From positions 38,485,492 through 38,549,491 of the forward strand of contig OW121740.1 in assembly GCA_933228675.1 (NCBI GenBank): a DNA stretch of 64,000 nt, given 5' to 3'. The notes beneath the pieces are model-generated. The model did no database searches. It was not told where the DNA came from and was given only the letters and a program-made list of their open reading frames with translations. The stretch comes from Stomorhina lunata (lineage: Eukaryota; Arthropoda; Insecta; Diptera; Rhiniidae). The translations under genes and the position numbers were made by a program. This document shows, one piece after another, positions 60,890-64,000 of the stretch (positions are counted from its first letter, which is position 1; every line of letters starts with the position of its first letter).

Positions 60890-62023
60890 CTGACCACTTA
60901 GTTCTCATAAAAAATTAAGTAAAAATTTAAAATCATTTCATTTACATTTCATCGAAATTTTGAGGTCTGAAATTACTTTGATTGACAATTTGTTGATAAA
61001 CTAGAGATGAAAAGAGGAAAAATCTTTTAATGCGCTTTTTTTCATAAAATCATAAATTTTGCTGAAAGTAAACAAAATCCGATTTTAAATCATTTCGCGC
61101 TGCATGTGTCTAAAATAGCTTTTATTGAACAATAATCATTTTATTATAAAGCCAAAATTTCACAATAAAAATTTTAGTTTTAATGGTAAATTTCAGAGCA
61201 TTTTGTGTTATTTTTGTGGAATAAAAATGTATCTATAAATGTTTTAGGGCTAATATCAAAAGTTTATTTTTAGATTTTTATTAGGCTAAATTAGTTATTC
61301 GCTCAGTATTACCCAATATTTATAGCAAAGCACATAGGGGTACTTATGGTGAATAGAAAATACATAAAGAAAATACCATAATGCTATCTAAAATTCCTTT
61401 AAGGCATTTTTAATCTTTTTGTACCATTATTGTCTTTAGGCAATATTTCACAAATTTCTTCATAACTCCTGTTAGTTTTTAGTTTTCTTGGAAATTCTTT
61501 TTCTACACTCAAGGTGAAATTCCATGGAATATTTCACAAAAACTTTAAAAAAATTCCATATACAAGCACTCAGTTAAATGGTCTTTAAAATTAACAATTC
61601 AGAGTTTCTTTTAGCTTAGACACAAACCTGGAAATACACTTTAATTTAATAGAAGGTATAACTTGTTTTAGGATTAAAATAAAAATTTTAAAAATTCACC
61701 AAAATATTAACATTTAAAAACTTAAATCCTATATTTTCTATAAAAACTTGCCAACATTTATCCCTGCACCACAAAAAAACCATATGAATCTTTAATAAAC
61801 TTTAATATTTTTTATCATTTAAGTATCATAAACTTTCTGTGAATATCAAATGACGTACCATCAATATAATATTTATAAAAATATATTGTACTCAATAAAT
61901 GAATTAAACGCATATTCAGAAATTATTTTATGAATATTAACTTTTATCAATTTATATTCAATCATCCACTTCCATCTATTTTGGTATGTGTCTCTTATAT
62001 TAAATAATATTTTGGTCTGATAT
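60890..62023. other. AT-rich stretch, nothing recognised
   Basis: No gene or repeat similarity seen. Confidence 0.45.
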
Positions 62024-62810
62024 TTATACCCTTCACCACCATAGGTGGAAAGGATATTATAAGTTTGTGCTGATGTATGTAACGCATAGAAATATTTGTC
62101 TTAGACCCACTTCTTAGTATATTAGAATCACTTTCTGAGTCGATTAAGATACGTCAGTCCGTCTGGACGTCTGGCCGGCCGGACCCCCATGTAAACCATG
62201 TAATCAAAGTACAGGTCGCAATTATCAAGATAATTTTATGAAATTTGGCACAGATCATTTTTTTTTTTTAATATTGGGACTATGACTATTGAGATTCCTC
62301 AAAATAAGTCCATTATTTATGGTACCTCCCATAGGTACCACTTCCCGGAAATGACCACAAATATCAATATTTTTTCTTGAAATTTAAAACAAATACTGCT
62401 TATGTAAACCAAAGCAACTGTGTCAAACTTCGTTGAAATCGGTCCCCACTAAACCATAGATCCAATACAAACTCTTCTGTCAAAATGCACTAAATGACAC
62501 AAAAATCTGTAAAAACGCTCATAAATCTAAGATAATGACAATTTTCAGTTTATTTTTAGCATACATAATTTTTGTAAAAACTGTAATCAATTTGCCAAAC
62601 TTCGAGATAATCGGTCCACATTTGACCTTAGCTCTCAAATAAGTCCAAACAATGGAAACAGCTTAAATATATAAGTTTTGAAAAAAATTTTGTATGATAG
62701 CAAAATTTAGCAAATATTTGTTTTTATACAAGAAAAAGACGACCATTGACCTTAGTGGTGAAGGATATCGTATGGTCGGCCTTGAACGACTATAGCACTT
62801 TCTTAATTGT
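62024..62810 (-). repeat. Dispersed repeat family 2 copy, inverted relative to 60111
   Basis: TTATACCCTTCACCACCATA..GGTGGAAAGGATATTATAAG to CGACTATAGCACTTTC. With 60111-60889 it forms an inverted pair about 1.1 kb apart. Confidence 0.82.
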
Positions 62811-63004
62811 ATTATTATCAGCACTAACATGGCTGGGGAGGGTCTAGTTGATGTGTGTTTATGTTTGTAATAAAATGAGATATCGTTATTACACCCACCT
62901 CCATCTTCACAGAATCACTTTTTGAAGCCAATATTAATAATGCTACTCTGATTCTAAAACTAAAACCAATAATAGTAACAATACCAGTACAGATACTAGT
63001 ACTA

Positions 63005-63992
63005 ACTCATCCCATTGTAAATGTTTCTATAGAAGATTCATTCTATCGAAAACTTTTCTATAGAAAACTCTTTCCACCGACTAATTTTCTATTGAAAACT
63101 CTTTCCACCGACTAATTTTTTATTGAAAACTCTTCCCACCATAGAATTTTCTATAGAAAACTCTTTTACCGAACAATTTTCTATGGAAAACTCTTCCCAC
63201 CGACCAACTTTTCTATACAAAACTCTTCCCACCGAATAACTTTTGTATAGAAAACTCTTCCCATCGACCAACTTTTCTATAGAAAACTCTTTCCACCGAC
63301 CAACTTTTCTATAGAAAACTCTACCCACCGACAAACTTTTCGATAGAAAACTCTTCCCACCGACCAACTTTTCTATAGAAAACTCTTCCCACCGACCAAC
63401 TTTTCTATAGAAAACTCTTCCCACCGACCAACTTTTCTATAGAAAACTCATCCCACCGACCAACTTTTCTATAGAAAACTCTTCCCACCGACCGACTTTT
63501 CTATAGAAAACTCTTCCCACCGACCAACTTTTCTATAGAAAACTCTTCCCACCGACCAACTTTTCTATAGAAAACTCTTCCCACCGACCAACTTTTCTAT
63601 AGAAAACTCTTCCCACCGACCAACTTTTCTATAGAAAACTCTTCCCACCGACCAACCTTTCTATAGAAAACTCTTCCCACCGACCAACTTTTCTATAGAA
63701 AACTCTTCCCACCGACCAACTTTTCTATAGAAAACTCTTCCCACCGACCAACTTTTCTATAGAAAACTCTTCCCACCGACCAACTTTTCTATAGAAAACT
63801 CTTCCCACCGACCAACTTTTCTATAGAAAACTCTTCCCACCGACCAACTTTTCTATAGAAAACTCTTCCCGCCGACCAACTTTTCTATAGAAAACTCTTC
63901 CCACCGACCAACTTTTCTATAGAAAACTCTTCCCACCGACCAACTTTTCTATAGAAAACTCTTCCCACCGACCAACTTTTCTATAGAAAACT
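63005..63992. repeat. 32-bp satellite (S4), TTTTCTATAGAAAA core with GC-richer linker
   Basis: About 30 units of CTTTTCTATAGAAAACTC plus TTCCCACCGACCAA. The left 250 bp is degenerate (CCGACTAATTTTCTATTG) and the right is nearly uniform, ending at AAACTCATACTTG by the window edge. Same core as S2 and S3 but a different linker. Confidence 0.96.
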
Positions 63993-64000
63993 CATACTTG

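Noticed and set aside
63089..63424. Minus-strand 111-codon frame rich in VGRWEEFSIEKL
   Set aside because: Translation of the S4 satellite only.

Overview
This looks like nuclear DNA of a higher fly (calyptrate such as a blow fly or house fly is plausible, from impression only). The evidence is an intron-containing receptor gene with GTAAGT splice donors, very AT-rich sequence, a DD37E mariner, hAT-type, Penelope-like and BEL-type relics, a tRNA-derived SINE, and large satellite arrays. Most long open frames are artefacts of tandem repeats.

The one host gene I can reconstruct runs on the minus strand from about 34275 to 4614 and continues past the left edge. Eight exons can be joined by hand in phase. 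Exon 1 encodes a Q/H-rich leader, a signal-like segment and a cysteine cluster. Exon 2 encodes an N-terminal cysteine cap. Exons 3-8 each encode one irregular leucine-rich repeat, with phase-2 introns at every repeat boundary. This is the layout of the glycoprotein-hormone-receptor (type A LGR) ectodomain, so I call it an Lgr1/Fsh-receptor-like gene. The last repeat, hinge and seven-helix domain must lie left of position 1.

Introns 1 and 4 (about 11 kb each) hold arrays of a 31-bp, nearly palindromic satellite. The array at 14575-21320 lies in one orientation and the array at 26598-29695 in the other, so exons 2-4 sit between complementary repeats of one pre-mRNA. Intron 1 also holds a homogeneous 2.8-kb array of an 11-bp unit. 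Intron 5 holds a 1.25-kb GACA array that grew inside a dispersed repeat. Upstream of the gene (38.5-45.7 kb, 48.8-55.0 kb, 63.0-64.0 kb) are relatives of the same 30-32-bp satellite class, built on a TTTTCTATAGAAAA core.

From 46 kb to the right edge the window is a nested transposon graveyard. It includes two dispersed non-coding families (called 1 and 2), family 3 (a hAT-like fragment), a 453-bp hAT MITE with a perfect 8-bp target duplication, two hammerhead-like Penelope motifs, a 1358-bp element carrying an intact three-exon Myb/zeste-like gene but no transposase, a DD37E mariner broken by a frameshift, and BEL gag and LINE fragments. The most noteworthy points are the intron-dispersed receptor gene with inverted satellites around exons 2-4, the Myb-only element, and the family of helical-turn-sized palindromic satellites.
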